Below are positions 1 to 12,811 of a DNA stretch of 64,000 nucleotides, in pieces. The position numbers were made by a program, and so were the translations under genes. Each line of letters begins with the position of its first letter. Within the stretch, counting starts at the first letter, position 1. A model generated the notes under the pieces. It saw only the letters and a list, made by a program, of their open reading frames with translations, did not search any database and had not been told where the DNA came from. The DNA is taken from contig NZ_FOYL01000001.1 in the NCBI RefSeq assembly GCF_900115955.1, positions 496,001 to 560,000 of the forward strand, read 5' to 3'. Source of the stretch: Lentzea waywayandensis. GTDB taxonomy: Bacteria > Actinomycetota > Actinomycetes > Mycobacteriales > Pseudonocardiaceae.

Positions 1-1157
1 GACCGGGCCCGTGCCGCCGCGAGCTCCAGCGCGAGTGGAATCCCGTCCAGGGCAGCACAAACCCGCCGCACGACGCCGGGATCCAGCGGCGCACCGACCC
101 GTGCGGAGAACAGTCCGACCGCGTGGTCGAGGTCGAGCGGCGCGACCGGGTGCACGACCTCGCCCGGGATCCCCAACGGCTCGCGCGACGTCGCCAGCAC
201 GCGCGCGTCCGGTGCCTCGGCCAGCAACCGCACGCACAACGCGGCGGCCGCGTCCACGACGTGCTCGCAGTTGTCCAGCAGCACGAGCGACGACCCGAGC
301 CGCGAGAACACCGGGGCCGCCAACGGGTTCGGGCCCAGGGCGGCGTCCAGCGCCGCGAGCGGTTCGGCCGCCGAGTCCAGCTCGACGAACCACGCCTGCG
401 GCACCGACGCGGCATGCGTCAGCGCGAGGCGCGTCTTGCCCACGCCGCCGAACCCGGTCAGCGTCACCAACCGGTTGTCCCGCAACAGCTCCGCCAGCGA
501 GGCCAGGTCGCCGGCACGCCCGACGAACGACCCGACCGGCGCCGGCAGGTTGCCCCGCGAGACGCGCTCGCGCAGCACCGTCAGATGGGCGGCCGCCAGT
601 GCCTCACCGGGATCCACGCCCAGCTCGTCCGCCAACGCCGAACGAACGCGCGCGAACACCGCCAACGCGTCCGACCGCCGTCCGGCGGCGTTCAGCGCCA
701 GCATCAACCGGGCCTGGACGTCCTCGCGCAACGGATGCGCGGCCGCCAAAGCCTCCAGCCCCGCGAGGTCGTCGCGCAGCAACGCCAGCCGCACGGCCTC
801 GTCGAGAGCGAACGGCGCCTCCTCGAACGCCGCCCCGCGCCACAACGCCGCGTCGCGCGTCCGCACGAAGGCCTCGACGTCGGTCGACGCCTCCAGCCGG
901 TAACCCGACGCGTGCGACGAGATCACCTCGGCACCGACCGCCCGCCGCAGCCGGGACACCAGCGACTGCAACGCGGCAGGACCGTCGACCGGTGGCTCGT
1001 CCGGCCACAGGTCCGCGATCAGCCGGTCCGGCGCGACGACGTGGCCAGGTTCCATCGCCAGCCGGATCAACAACCAGCGCAACCGCTTACCGCGCACCTC
1101 GACCGGTGCGCCGTCCGCGGCCACGACCTGGAGCGGCCCGAGCACGTTGACCCTCAT
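1..1157 (-). CDS. SARP/AfsR-type transcriptional activator with NB-ARC domain (partial, C-terminus off the window)
   Basis: About 385 residues are visible from an ATG at 1157; the C-terminus lies beyond the left edge. The first ~90 residues look like the OmpR-type winged helix of SARP regulators (start MRVNVLGPLQV). A BTAD domain follows to about residue 230, then a STAND/NB-ARC ATPase with Walker A GFGGVGKTRLAL (about 235-246) and a Walker B-like LVLLDNCEH near residue 294. This order is that of AfsR-like activators, which bind direct repeats and switch on operons, often secondary-metabolite genes. The start codon overlaps the stop of the upstream ABC permease (ATGA), so the three genes look like one operon. 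The target is unknown; it may be the linked transporter or genes outside the window. Confidence 0.85.
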   Translation of the reverse strand, partial: MRVNVLGPLQVVAADGAPVEVRGKRLRWLLIRLAMEPGHVVAPDRLIADLWPDEPPVDGPAALQSLVSRLRRAVGAEVISSHASGYRLEASTDVEAFVRTRDAALWRGAAFEEAPFALDEAVRLALLRDDLAGLEALAAAHPLREDVQARLMLALNAAGRRSDALAVFARVRSALADELGVDPGEALAAAHLTVLRERVSRGNLPAPVGSFVGRAGDLASLAELLRDNRLVTLTGFGGVGKTRLALTHAASVPQAWFVELDSAAEPLAALDAALGPNPLAAPVFSRLGSSLVLLDNCEHVVDAAAALCVRLLAEAPDARVLATSREPLGIPGEVVHPVAPLDLDHAVGLFSARVGAPLDPGVVRRVCAALDGIPLALELAAARAR

Positions 1158-1789
1158 CAGGCCCGCCGCACCCCGGCCACCACCGCGGCCGACACCAAGG
1201 CGACACCGACCGCCACCGTCCCCAGCAGGGACAGCGACGCCCTGTTGTGCCCCAGCGCGTCCAGCACCCACCCGAGCGGGGTGGCCCGTCCGAGCGGATA
1301 AGTCAGCACCACCACCGAGAACACCGCCAGCACGGTGCGCCCGATGGAGTCGAAAACCGGGCGGGCGAACATCAGGCCCACACCGACGCCGAGCAACGCA
1401 CATCCAGTATGCGCGGCGAGTCCGACAAAAAATTCGCCCGCCGTGTACGGGTGCGGGTTCGTCACCACCGGCCACACCGCCGCCAGCAGTGCCATCGCCA
1501 GCGCGAACAGCACCGAGACCAGGGCGGCCGCCGTCAGCACCCGAGACCACCCGCCAGCGGACACCACGGTGATCTCGCGCCGCACCACGTCCTCGGACGT
1601 CGCCACCACGACGGCCATCCACGCCGCTATCGGGTACAGCAACGCCGACGACCCCGAATACGCCTCCAGCGGCTGCCCGGCGTCGGAGGAGAACAGCATC
1701 CCCATCACACCGAGGAACACCAGCAGCGGCGCCAAATACCGTTGCCCGCGAAAGACATCGACCGCCAGGTACCGAACAAGAGAGATCAC
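1157..1789 (-). CDS. ABC transporter permease-like membrane protein
   Basis: About 210 residues, predominantly hydrophobic, with roughly six membrane segments (for example YLAPLLVFLGVMGMLF, LLYPIAAWMAVVVA, VLTAAALVSVLFALAMALLA and GCALLGVGVGLMFA). It resembles the membrane half of ABC-2-like two-gene exporters but I cannot assign a substrate. I place the start at the GTG whose bases overlap the stop of the ATPase gene (GTGA at 1786-1789), the coupling seen repeatedly in this window. An ATG 21 bases upstream (1810) is in the same frame and would add seven residues. Its stop overlaps the start of the SARP regulator. Confidence 0.75.
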   Translation of the reverse strand: MISLVRYLAVDVFRGQRYLAPLLVFLGVMGMLFSSDAGQPLEAYSGSSALLYPIAAWMAVVVATSEDVVRREITVVSAGGWSRVLTAAALVSVLFALAMALLAAVWPVVTNPHPYTAGEFFVGLAAHTGCALLGVGVGLMFARPVFDSIGRTVLAVFSVVVLTYPLGRATPLGWVLDALGHNRASLSLLGTVAVGVALVSAAVVAGVRRA

Positions 1790-2499
1790 CGCACACTCCG
1801 CACCGAGCATCCGAGCCGCAACGCCTCCGCGAGCACCTGATCACTCCGGTCCGGAGCCACGACCACCCGCACCGACGACCCGCGGGCCTGCACGGACCGC
1901 ACGCCTTCCAACGCCCCCAACGCATCGGGCTCCGCGACCCGGCTGAGCTCGATCGTCACGTGCCCGCCGGAGAGGTCCACGCGCGTCGCCGAGGCAAGGT
2001 GTCCCTCGTGGTCGGACACCAGTGCCGTCCGTCCCTCCAGCAACGACACCAGCTCGGCGGCCGCCGAGGCGTCGAGGCCGGTCCACGGTTCGTCGAGCAC
2101 CAGCACGTCCGAAGCCAGAAAAGCCTGCGCCAGCGCGACCTTCTGCGCGTTGCCCTTGGACAGCTCCGACATCGGCGCCGTCATCGAACCGACGAACCCC
2201 AGCCGTTCCAGCACATCGCCGGACTCTGCGCGCCGGATCCGTCCCATGTGCGCCAAGTACGCCGAAGCGGACATCTTGACGTCGGAGGGGAAACGCTCAG
2301 GCACATAGCCGACCGAAGCAGGCCGCGAGACACGTCCGGACGTCGGCTTCAGGACCCCGGCGGCGATCTTGAGCAACGTCGACTTGCCGGTGCCGTTCGC
2401 GCCGGTCAGCACGGTCAGGCCGGAGACCTCCAGGGTGAGGTCGCGCAGCACCCAGGGCCCGCGCCCGTACCGCTTGGAAACCTGATCGAGGAGCACCAC
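1786..2499 (-). CDS. ABC transporter ATP-binding protein
   Basis: A 237-residue nucleotide-binding subunit. It has Walker A GANGTGKST, a signature-like LSKGNAQK (variant of LSGGQ), Walker B VLVLDEPW, D-loop TGLDAS and H-loop SDHEG, in the right order for an ABC ATPase. It would power the membrane protein encoded immediately downstream. The frame is open upstream to an ATG at 2610. I prefer the GTG at 2499 because homologous ATPases begin right at the strand corresponding to VLLDQVSKRYG, and the extra residues look non-conserved. The C-terminal ~60 residues after the H-loop form an extra domain as in drug-export ATPases. Substrate unknown. Confidence 0.85.
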   Translation of the reverse strand: MVLLDQVSKRYGRGPWVLRDLTLEVSGLTVLTGANGTGKSTLLKIAAGVLKPTSGRVSRPASVGYVPERFPSDVKMSASAYLAHMGRIRRAESGDVLERLGFVGSMTAPMSELSKGNAQKVALAQAFLASDVLVLDEPWTGLDASAAAELVSLLEGRTALVSDHEGHLASATRVDLSGGHVTIELSRVAEPDALGALEGVRSVQARGSSVRVVVAPDRSDQVLAEALRLGCSVRSVR

Positions 2500-2695
2500 G
2501 CCAAGATAACCACCCCTGACGTCGCGTCCGCTCGCTTTGGCCCGCATCCGGCTCGGCACAGTGCCGGCGATCTCGATCGAGGCGCCGGTGAAGTTCCGCG
2601 CGCCCGGCATCGCCGGAATGCGCGAAACGGCTGACGCCGGCCATTCGGAATCATTCTCATGTTCGCCGACTGAAACTCCACTTCACGCTGCATGC

Positions 2696-2710
2696 ATATC
2701 CAATGGATAT
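2696..2710. promoter_or_regulatory. 15-bp perfect palindrome, candidate operator
   Basis: ATATCCA-A-TGGATAT is a perfect 7-1-7 inverted repeat in an AT-rich pocket (about 2640-2760) that contrasts with the GC-rich surroundings. It lies ahead of the PATAN/roadblock cluster and between divergent genes (the ABC ATPase is on the other strand). Position and symmetry suggest a repressor or activator site. The ATG at 2703 lies inside it, arguing that translation of the next gene starts further downstream. Confidence 0.45.
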
Positions 2711-2774
2711 TGTTATTTCACAGTTCACACGATCGAGTGAAGCGTGGCGACAAACCGTCACCCGAGCAACAAAG

Positions 2775-3656
2775 ATGAGTTGTCTCAAGCCCCAGTTCCA
2801 CGAAATGCGGGTGACACCCCTGAAAACCGGTACGCAGCTCTCCTTCGACCTGCTTGCGGGCGCGTTGACCGGACGAGATGCCGCGCGCGCCACGGGCACC
2901 CTGCACGTCCTGGGAAATCCCGGCGGAATAGTCCATCTGCACGACGGCGGCATCACCTGCATCGAAAGCGCGGGGGCACCCGGCACCGACGCGCTGTTGT
3001 TGCGGACGGGCCGTCTCAGCGAATCCGAGTGGACCTCGGCACTCACGACGGGCACCCTCGGCACCCTCGGCGAGACCGAGCTGCACGTCGTCACGATGAT
3101 GGCCACGCACGACGCCGCGTTCAGCATCGTCGCGGGTGATGTCGAGGAGTGCTCGTTCACCCCGCAGGTACTCGACGCACCGGTCACGATGACCGCCGCG
3201 ATCGACCCGGTCGACCTGCTCCAGGAGACGTCCCGCCGGATCACGTCGCTGCAGGCGCTCGAGCATCCGCTCTGCCCGCATCGCGAGCGCCTGGCCGCAG
3301 CCCGTGCCGCCACCGTGCGCGATCTGGGTCCGGTGCGCGGGGAGATCGTCGCGCACGCCACCGGCAGGCGCACCACGCGCGACATCGCGTTCGCGGCGGG
3401 CCGCAGCGTCTACCCGGTGACGGTCGAGGCCTGCCGGATGGTCGCCGACGGCCTGCTGACCGTCGTGCCCGGCACGTCGGCCGTCGTCCGGGGCCCACAG
3501 CCCGCGATACCGCTGCGCCCGCGCCGGCCACCGCCCCCGTCACCCGTGCCCGGACCACCGGCCGACGACGACGGCGACGACGTCCCGCTGCCCCGGTCGC
3601 TGAGGCACCAGCTGCTCCCGAAACTCTTCAAACAACCAGAGAGGAAAAAGCCGTGA
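2775..3656 (+). CDS. PATAN/DUF4388-like protein with C-terminal winged-helix-like region
   Basis: 293 residues from the ATG at 2775 (317 from the in-frame ATG at 2703, which sits inside a palindrome and has no ribosome-binding site). Near the N-terminus, a segment with TGTLHVLGNPGGIVHLHDGGITCIE followed by an alpha-helical part resembles the PATAN/DUF4388 fold. That fold is linked in bacteria to small-GTPase and roadblock signalling. A middle segment (GEIVAHATGRRTTRDIAFAAG) looks like a winged helix. The tail is a Pro/Arg/Asp-rich linker ending in KLFKQPERKKP. It overlaps the next gene by 4 bases (GTGA), so the two are co-translated. The assignment to PATAN is from pattern recognition only; no enzymatic motif is visible. 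Confidence 0.6.
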   Translation: MSCLKPQFHEMRVTPLKTGTQLSFDLLAGALTGRDAARATGTLHVLGNPGGIVHLHDGGITCIESAGAPGTDALLLRTGRLSESEWTSALTTGTLGTLGETELHVVTMMATHDAAFSIVAGDVEECSFTPQVLDAPVTMTAAIDPVDLLQETSRRITSLQALEHPLCPHRERLAAARAATVRDLGPVRGEIVAHATGRRTTRDIAFAAGRSVYPVTVEACRMVADGLLTVVPGTSAVVRGPQPAIPLRPRRPPPPSPVPGPPADDDGDDVPLPRSLRHQLLPKLFKQPERKKP

Positions 3657-4024
3657 ATCACGACGTGCTGGCCGCCGAATTGCACGGTCTGCGCGAACGG
3701 GTCGCCGGGATAACGGACACCCTGATAGCCGCCAACGACGGTGTTCTGATTCTTGCGGACATGTCAGAGGGAATCGACACGGAGGTCATCTCCGCTTTGG
3801 CCGCCGCAGACCTCGGAATCGCGCGAAGAACCAGCGAGATAGCCGGCCACGGCGCATTTCGGCAGGCCGTCGTCCACAGCAGCGGAGGGTACATGGCCGT
3901 GTACGCGGTCGGCTCTCTGGCATTGATGGTGGTGCTCGGCGACGAAGGCCTGAACGTGGCCCGGCTGCACCAGGAGTCACAGCCCGCGCTCGAACGGATC
4001 AACTCCATCCTCTCCGCCGCCTGA
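3653..4024 (+). CDS. roadblock/LC7 domain protein (first of two)
   Basis: 123 residues, the usual size of a single roadblock/LC7 domain. GTG start at 3653 follows a purine-rich GAGAGGAAAAAG and overlaps the previous stop. The pattern VAGITDTLIAANDGVLILADMSEG ... SSGGYMAVYAVGSLALMVVLGDEGLN is typical of the MglB/CvnB group: an alpha-beta-beta-alpha-beta fold that dimerises and modulates a Ras-like GTPase. No GTPase or histidine kinase gene lies nearby, so this is not a standard conservon. Its partner is probably the second roadblock protein or the PATAN-like protein in the same operon; that pairing is an inference. Confidence 0.8.
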   Translation: MNHDVLAAELHGLRERVAGITDTLIAANDGVLILADMSEGIDTEVISALAAADLGIARRTSEIAGHGAFRQAVVHSSGGYMAVYAVGSLALMVVLGDEGLNVARLHQESQPALERINSILSAA

Positions 4025-4036
4025 AAGAAATGTGAA

Positions 4037-4471
4037 GTGACTACGCCGAAGATGAGCGACAGACCGATGTCAGATCAGATGACCGCGATGGTCAAGCACC
4101 TGCGGCAGGAGGTGCCCACCTGCCTGGCCGCCGGTGTCGTGGACATGGCCACAGGCATGCTGCTGGCGTTCGAGACGACCGACAGCCACCCGTCCGAGGT
4201 GCTCGATCTGCTCGCCGGTGCGACGCTGGACCTCTTCCAGGGCCGCACGGTGACCATGATCGAGGACATCTTCAAGGAGCGGCGCGGCATCGCGACCGCC
4301 GAGCACTACTTCCAGGAAGTCCTGGTCAACAGCAGCAACCTCACCCACCTGTTCATCCGCAGCAACCACGACGAGGACGTCGTCACCGTCGTGGTGTGCC
4401 CCAAGTCGGTCAACATCGGCATGCTCTTCGCCTCGACCCGCCGGGTCGTCAAGGACCACGGCGGCGCCTAG
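4037..4471 (+). CDS. roadblock/LC7-like protein (second of two)
   Basis: 144 residues from GTG 4037, 12 bases after the preceding stop. In-frame ATGs at 4052 and 4067 are alternatives, since no start has a strong ribosome-binding site. It carries a roadblock-like pattern: VPTCLAAGVVDMATGMLLAFETTD, then an amphipathic helix (VLDLLAGATLDLFQG), then FQEVLVNSSNLTHLFIRSN and VVTVVVCPKSVNIGMLFAS. It shares a fold with its neighbour but little sequence, so the two could form a hetero-oligomer. A hairpin terminator follows immediately. Probably cytoplasmic signalling scaffold; exact role unknown. Confidence 0.75.
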   Translation: MTTPKMSDRPMSDQMTAMVKHLRQEVPTCLAAGVVDMATGMLLAFETTDSHPSEVLDLLAGATLDLFQGRTVTMIEDIFKERRGIATAEHYFQEVLVNSSNLTHLFIRSNHDEDVVTVVVCPKSVNIGMLFASTRRVVKDHGGA

Positions 4472-4488
4472 CCACGCCGCCCTCCCGC

Positions 4489-4529
4489 GGGTAGCCCGGC
4501 GACTTCCCCCAGCCCCGGCCGGGCTACCC
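4489..4529 (+). terminator. hairpin terminator after the roadblock cluster
   Basis: GGGTAGCCCGG (4489-4499) pairs perfectly with CCGGGCTACCC (4519-4529), an 11-bp stem with a 19-base loop, 17 bases after the stop of the second roadblock gene. There is no U-tract, as is common in high-GC actinobacteria. Confidence 0.7.
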
Positions 4530-4824
4530 CTCGGCGATCACTCGGCCGATTCGGCCGGTTCGCGACAGGAACAGCGAGTGCGACCCCGGCACCGATCGGC
4601 GAACACCGGCTGCAAGCTCACGTCCTCCAGGCACACGACCGACGTGGTCGACACCTTCCGCCTCGCTGCCGTCGGCACCCATTCCTCGAACGAGCGCGCC
4701 CCTGCGGCAGCAACCGCTCGATCGCCGCGGACGCCGGATAGCGCACCGAACGCGCGTTCATGAGATTCACCGGACGCTCGCCCGGTGCGTACCGGGACGA
4801 CCCAGTGACTTAGGGCAACCTGGG
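4530..4824. other. gene-free stretch, possible decayed coding remnant on the minus strand
   Basis: No convincing gene is present. On the minus strand an ATG at 4761 opens a frame (MNARSVRYPASAAIERLLPQG) that would continue in a different frame as SFEEWVPTAARRKVSTTSVV before stops. This is the look of a frameshifted remnant, but the evidence is thin. The plus-strand open frame here (61 codons) has random-looking composition. Confidence 0.25.
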
Positions 4825-4854
4825 TTGAACCGGCTTACAGGACAAGCGTACTGT
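4825..4854 (+). promoter_or_regulatory. candidate sigma-A-type promoter of the aconitase gene
   Basis: TTGAAC (4825-4830) and TACTGT (4849-4854) are separated by 18 bases and lie about 90 bases before the aconitase start. Spacing fits a vegetative promoter; the -10 is imperfect. A leader of roughly 85 bases would result. Confidence 0.4.
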
Positions 4855-4945
4855 TTGGGGTCGAGGGGCAGGGCTCAACCAGGTGAGGAAGACTCTCCCC
4901 CATCCCGAACTGACCACAGCGCTGTCACCAGTTATGGAGTTGCAC

Positions 4946-7762
<2,817 letters not shown>

Positions 7763-7775
7763 TCCCCGCTGTACC

Positions 7776-7811
7776 GAAAGGGCCGCTCACCGCGTGGTGG
7801 GCGGCCCTTTC
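7776..7811 (+). terminator. rho-independent-like terminator of acnA
   Basis: GAAAGGGCCGCTCACC (7776-7791) pairs with GGTGGGCGGCCCTTTC (7796-7811), a 16-bp stem with one G-U wobble and a 4-base loop, 13 bases after the aconitase stop. The right arm ends in CCCTTTC. Confidence 0.85.
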
Positions 7812-7886
7812 GCCGTCAATGCTCTCGTAACGGTGGACGCGCACCCCGCGATGCCAAGTCACCCTGATCACCGCGGGAGACCCCAC

Positions 7887-8312
7887 ATGAGCTTGACCGT
7901 GCTCGGCGACCTGAACTGGTTAGCCGTCATCGTGGCCACGATCGCCTACTTCGCGCTGGGCATGGTCTGGTACGCGGAGTACGCCTTCGGCAGGGCCTAC
8001 CAACACGCGTCCGGCCAGGACCTGAGCCCTCCGGAGAACCAGAGCGCGGCCGTCTACGCCATCCCGCTGCTGACCTGCTTCGTCATCACGCTCGCGACCG
8101 CGATGATCGGCAACGCCTCGAACACCGACAACATCATGGAAGGCATCCTGCTCGGGCTCGTCGTCGGCGTCGGCGTCGCGTTGCCGGTCAGGTTCGTGAC
8201 GGGTGCCTACGACATGACGAAGCCCGCCCCGATCACCTTCGCGGCCATCGGAGCGGGCTATCACATCGTCGGACTCACGCTCGCGGGCGCGATCCTCGGC
8301 TTGTGGGTCTAG
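7887..8312 (+). CDS. DUF1761 family membrane protein
   Basis: 141 residues with four hydrophobic segments (LAVIVATIAYFALGMVWYA, AIPLLTCFVITLATAMIG, ILLGLVVGVGVALPVRFV, HIVGLTLAGAILGLWV). The first segment with FALGMVWY is typical of DUF1761, a family of small bacterial inner-membrane proteins with no known function. Start ATG 7887 follows GGGAGA; the frame is open further upstream but lacks a ribosome-binding site. It stands alone between the aconitase terminator and the converging riboflavin operon, overlapping the last 4 bases of the PH-like gene. Confidence 0.8.
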   Translation: MSLTVLGDLNWLAVIVATIAYFALGMVWYAEYAFGRAYQHASGQDLSPPENQSAAVYAIPLLTCFVITLATAMIGNASNTDNIMEGILLGLVVGVGVALPVRFVTGAYDMTKPAPITFAAIGAGYHIVGLTLAGAILGLWV

Positions 8313-8739
8313 ACGCGCGCGGCCTTGTGCAGCTCACGCAACGCGCGCACGGACGAAACGGCGTACTCACGGTCCACGGCCTGCACGGCCATCACCGAGA
8401 TGTACTCGTCCTCCGGCAGCTCCAGACGGGCCCACGCGGCGCCGTCCGGGAAGCTGACCGACAGCACGTCGTTCCAGTCGAAGTGGTGGGACGTCACGAC
8501 GTTGCGCACGTCGACACCCTCGGCGTCGGCGGTGACGCGCGGACGGGTCAGCAGCAGCACACCACCCGCCAGCAGGAAGCCCAGCACGATCATGGCGACC
8601 TGGTCGGACGTCCGGAAGATCACGCCGGTCGGCGTGTCACCCAGCAGCAGACCCACGATCGTGAACACGACCACGAGACCGACCGCGCACGCCCACGCGA
8701 CGCGGCGGATCTTCTTGGGACGCAACACGATGGACGTCA

Positions 8740-8740
<1 letters not shown>
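8309..8740 (-). CDS. PH-domain-like membrane protein at the end of the riboflavin operon
   Basis: 143 residues: two N-terminal hydrophobic segments (VAWACAVGLVVVFTIVGLLL, QVAMIVLGFLLAGGVLLL) followed by a beta-rich domain (VTADAEGVDVRNVVTSHHFDWNDV ... FPDGAAWARLELPEDEYISVMAVQAVD). That is the bacterial PH (bPH2-like) layout found downstream of ribH in many actinobacteria. Its ATG overlaps the ribH stop (ATGA at 8740), so it is the last gene of the rib operon. The molecular function is unknown; location in the membrane is inferred from the hydrophobic segments. Confidence 0.75.
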
Positions 8741-10492
<1,752 letters not shown>

Positions 10493-10496
<4 letters not shown>

Positions 10497-11113
10497 TGGG
10501 CCTCCTCGCCCGCGATGGCCCGCAGGTGCGGGATCGCCAGTCGTTCAACGTACTTCGCCAGCACGTCGACCTCCAGGTTCACCAGGTCGCCGGGCGAACG
10601 ACGCCCGAGCGTGGTGAGTTCAAGGGTCGTCGGGATCAGGCTCACGGTGAACTCGTCCTCGGAGACGGTCACGACCGTCAGCGAGACTCCGTCGACCGTG
10701 ATGGAGCCCTTCTCCACGACATAGCGGGCGAGGGTCGGCGGGAGTCCGATGTGGACGATCTCCCAGTGCTCGGCCTTCTCCCGCGCGAGAATCGTGCCGG
10801 TGCCGTCGACGTGGCCCTGCACGATGTGGCCGCCGAGGCGCTGGCCGACCGCGGCCGCGCGCTCCAGGTTGACCCGGTCGCCCTGGGCGACCTTCGCGAG
10901 ACTGCTGCGCAGGAGAGTCTCGCGCATCACGTCGGCGGTGAAGGTGTCGTTCTCCACCTCCACGACGGTGAGGCAGACGCCGTTCACCGCGATGGAGTCG
11001 CCGTGCTTCGCGTCGCTGGTCACGATCGGCCCGGCAACGCGGATCCGTGCCGCGTCCGGCAGGTCCTCCGTCGCTACGACGTGGCCGAGTTCCTCGACGA
11101 TCCCGGTGAACAC
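10493..11113 (-). CDS. ribE: riboflavin synthase, alpha subunit
   Basis: 206 residues, dismutating two lumazines into riboflavin. Two homologous beta-barrel repeats are visible: [12 protein letters not shown] ... [12 protein letters not shown] and [11 protein letters not shown] ... [12 protein letters not shown], the classic duplication of this trimeric enzyme. The start is GTG 11113, set by a strong AGGAGG (11118-11123) and by the invariant MFTGIVEE beginning. It sits 8 bases after ribD and overlaps ribBA by 4 bases. Confidence 0.96.
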
Positions 11114-11121
11114 CGCTCCTC

Positions 11122-12123
11122 CTAATTTTCCGGAACCGCGCTGATCCGCACGTCCGGCCCGCTCATGGTGACGTCTTGCACGGTCAACCGGACAGCGTCC
11201 GTGATGGTCGACACGCCCGCGCCCAGCACCGCCGCGGGACCGTCCCCGAGCAGCGCCGGCGCGATGTAGGCGAGCACGCGGTCGATCCTGCCCGCGCGCC
11301 AGAACGCGCCGGCCAGCGTCGGTCCGCCCTCCAGCAGCACGTCGACCACCCCCTGCTCGACAAGTGCGGTCAGCACGTCGTCCGGGTGGTGCGTGCGCAG
11401 GTGCAGCGCGGTGTCCTGGAGCTTCGCTCCGACCGGCAGGTCGCTCATGCCCACGACCACCGGCAACGGCTGGCGGGGCAACGGCATTCCATCGGCGTCC
11501 CTGGCCGTCAGCGCGGGGTCGTCCTTCCGGACCGTACCGGTGCCGACGATGATCGCGTCGAGCTTCGCGCGCATCTCGTGGACCTCCTTGCGGGAGGTCT
11601 CCGAGCTGATCCACTGGCTGGTGCCGTCACTCGCCGCGATCCGGCCGTCGAGCGAGGCCGCGTACTTCCACGTGACGTGCGGACGGCCCGTGCGCATGTA
11701 GTGCAGCCACGCCCTGAGGGGTCCGCGGCTGACTTCGGTCGCGAGGAGCCCACTTTCGACGGTGATCCCGGCTTTTGCCAGCCGGTCGGCTCCGCCCGCC
11801 GCCCTCGGGTTCGGGTCGCTGACGGCGTGGATGACGTGCTTGATGCCCGCCTCGATGAGCGCCTCGGTGCACGGCGGCGTGCGGCCGTAGTGCGAACACG
11901 GTTCGAGGGTGACCACGGCGGTGCCGCCCTGGGCTTTCACGCCGGCTTCCTTGAGCGCCATGACCTCGGCGTGCGGACCGCCGACGGGTTGCGTGCCGCC
12001 GAACCCGGCCGCCTTGCCGCTCTCGTCGAGGATGACGCAGCCGACCGGCGGGTTGGGGCTGGTGATGCCCCGCACCCGCTCGCTCTCCGCGATGGCGAGC
12101 ACCATCGCGTCCTCGGGGGTCAC
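11122..12123 (-). CDS. ribD: bifunctional diaminohydroxyphosphoribosylaminopyrimidine deaminase / uracil reductase
   Basis: 333 residues. The N-terminal deaminase domain has the zinc motif GPHAEVMAL and [18 protein letters not shown] (HAE and PCxxxGxxxPC). The C-terminal NADPH reductase domain starts near [22 protein letters not shown] and includes [16 protein letters not shown] and [12 protein letters not shown]. It performs the second and third steps after GTP opening. ATG 12123 overlaps the rpe stop (ATGA). No FMN riboswitch can precede it because of that overlap. Confidence 0.95.
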   Translation of the reverse strand: MTPEDAMVLAIAESERVRGITSPNPPVGCVILDESGKAAGFGGTQPVGGPHAEVMALKEAGVKAQGGTAVVTLEPCSHYGRTPPCTEALIEAGIKHVIHAVSDPNPRAAGGADRLAKAGITVESGLLATEVSRGPLRAWLHYMRTGRPHVTWKYAASLDGRIAASDGTSQWISSETSRKEVHEMRAKLDAIIVGTGTVRKDDPALTARDADGMPLPRQPLPVVVGMSDLPVGAKLQDTALHLRTHHPDDVLTALVEQGVVDVLLEGGPTLAGAFWRAGRIDRVLAYIAPALLGDGPAAVLGAGVSTITDAVRLTVQDVTMSGPDVRISAVPEN

Positions 12124-12785
12124 GGGGTCCTGGTTCCCTGGGCGCCGGCCGCCTGGGCGCGCAACGCCTCGACGGCCTTGCCGGGGTCGGCGGCGTCGTA
12201 CACGGCGGACCCGGCGACGAAGCAGTCCACTCCGGCCTGCGCGGCCTGTTCGATCGTGTCGGCGTTGATGCCGCCGTCGATCTCGACCAGCAGCGTGAGG
12301 TGCCCGGTGTCGACGAGGTGACGGGCCTGGCGCACCTTGTCCAGCACGTCGGCCATGAAGCTCTGGCCGCCGAAGCCCGGCTCGACCGACATCACCAGCA
12401 GCGTGTCGTAGTGCTTCAGCACGTCGACGTACGGCTCCAGCGGAGTGCCGGGCTTGATGCTCAGCCCCGCCTTGGACCCGGCCGCCTTCAGGTTCTTGGC
12501 CAGCGCGATGGGGTCGTCGGCCGCCTCGACGTGCACGGTCACGTTGTACGCGCCCGCTTCCGCGTAGCCGATGGCCCAGCGGTCCGGGTCCTCGATCATC
12601 AGGTGGCAGTCGATCGGGATGTCGGTCACCTTGAGCAGCGACTTCACCACCGGCAGGCCGAGCGTCAGGTTCGGCACGAAGTGGTTGTCCATGACGTCGA
12701 CGTGGATCCAGTCCGAGGTGGGCACCGCGGCGAGCTCGTCGGCGAGGCGCGCGAAGTCGGCGGACAGGATGCTGGGGGCGATCAT
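12120..12785 (-). CDS. rpe: ribulose-phosphate 3-epimerase
   Basis: 221 residues from ATG 12785 (GTG codons at 12797 and 12800 are alternatives). A TIM barrel of the pentose phosphate pathway interconverting ribulose and xylulose 5-phosphate. Motifs: [29 protein letters not shown] (catalytic Asp and metal His), [22 protein letters not shown], and [11 protein letters not shown] with GSAVY at the phosphate site. It is coupled to ribD by a 4-base overlap, matching its role in the ribulose 5-phosphate pool used by RibB. Confidence 0.95.
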   Translation of the reverse strand: MIAPSILSADFARLADELAAVPTSDWIHVDVMDNHFVPNLTLGLPVVKSLLKVTDIPIDCHLMIEDPDRWAIGYAEAGAYNVTVHVEAADDPIALAKNLKAAGSKAGLSIKPGTPLEPYVDVLKHYDTLLVMSVEPGFGGQSFMADVLDKVRQARHLVDTGHLTLLVEIDGGINADTIEQAAQAGVDCFVAGSAVYDAADPGKAVEALRAQAAGAQGTRTP

Positions 12786-12811
12786 CGGCGTGTGGACCAC
12801 AAGGGTGAAGT

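Noticed and set aside
2703..4471. A conservon (cvn) operon
   Set aside because: Only roadblock-type proteins are present; no histidine kinase, DUF742 or GTPase gene.
4578..4763. 61-codon plus-strand open frame before acnA
   Set aside because: Random-looking composition, no ribosome-binding site, no hydrophobic or conserved pattern.
11114..12130. FMN riboswitch in front of rib genes
   Set aside because: ribD, ribE, ribBA and ribH are joined by 4-base overlaps or an 8-base gap; no room for an RFN element and none seen upstream of 13788.
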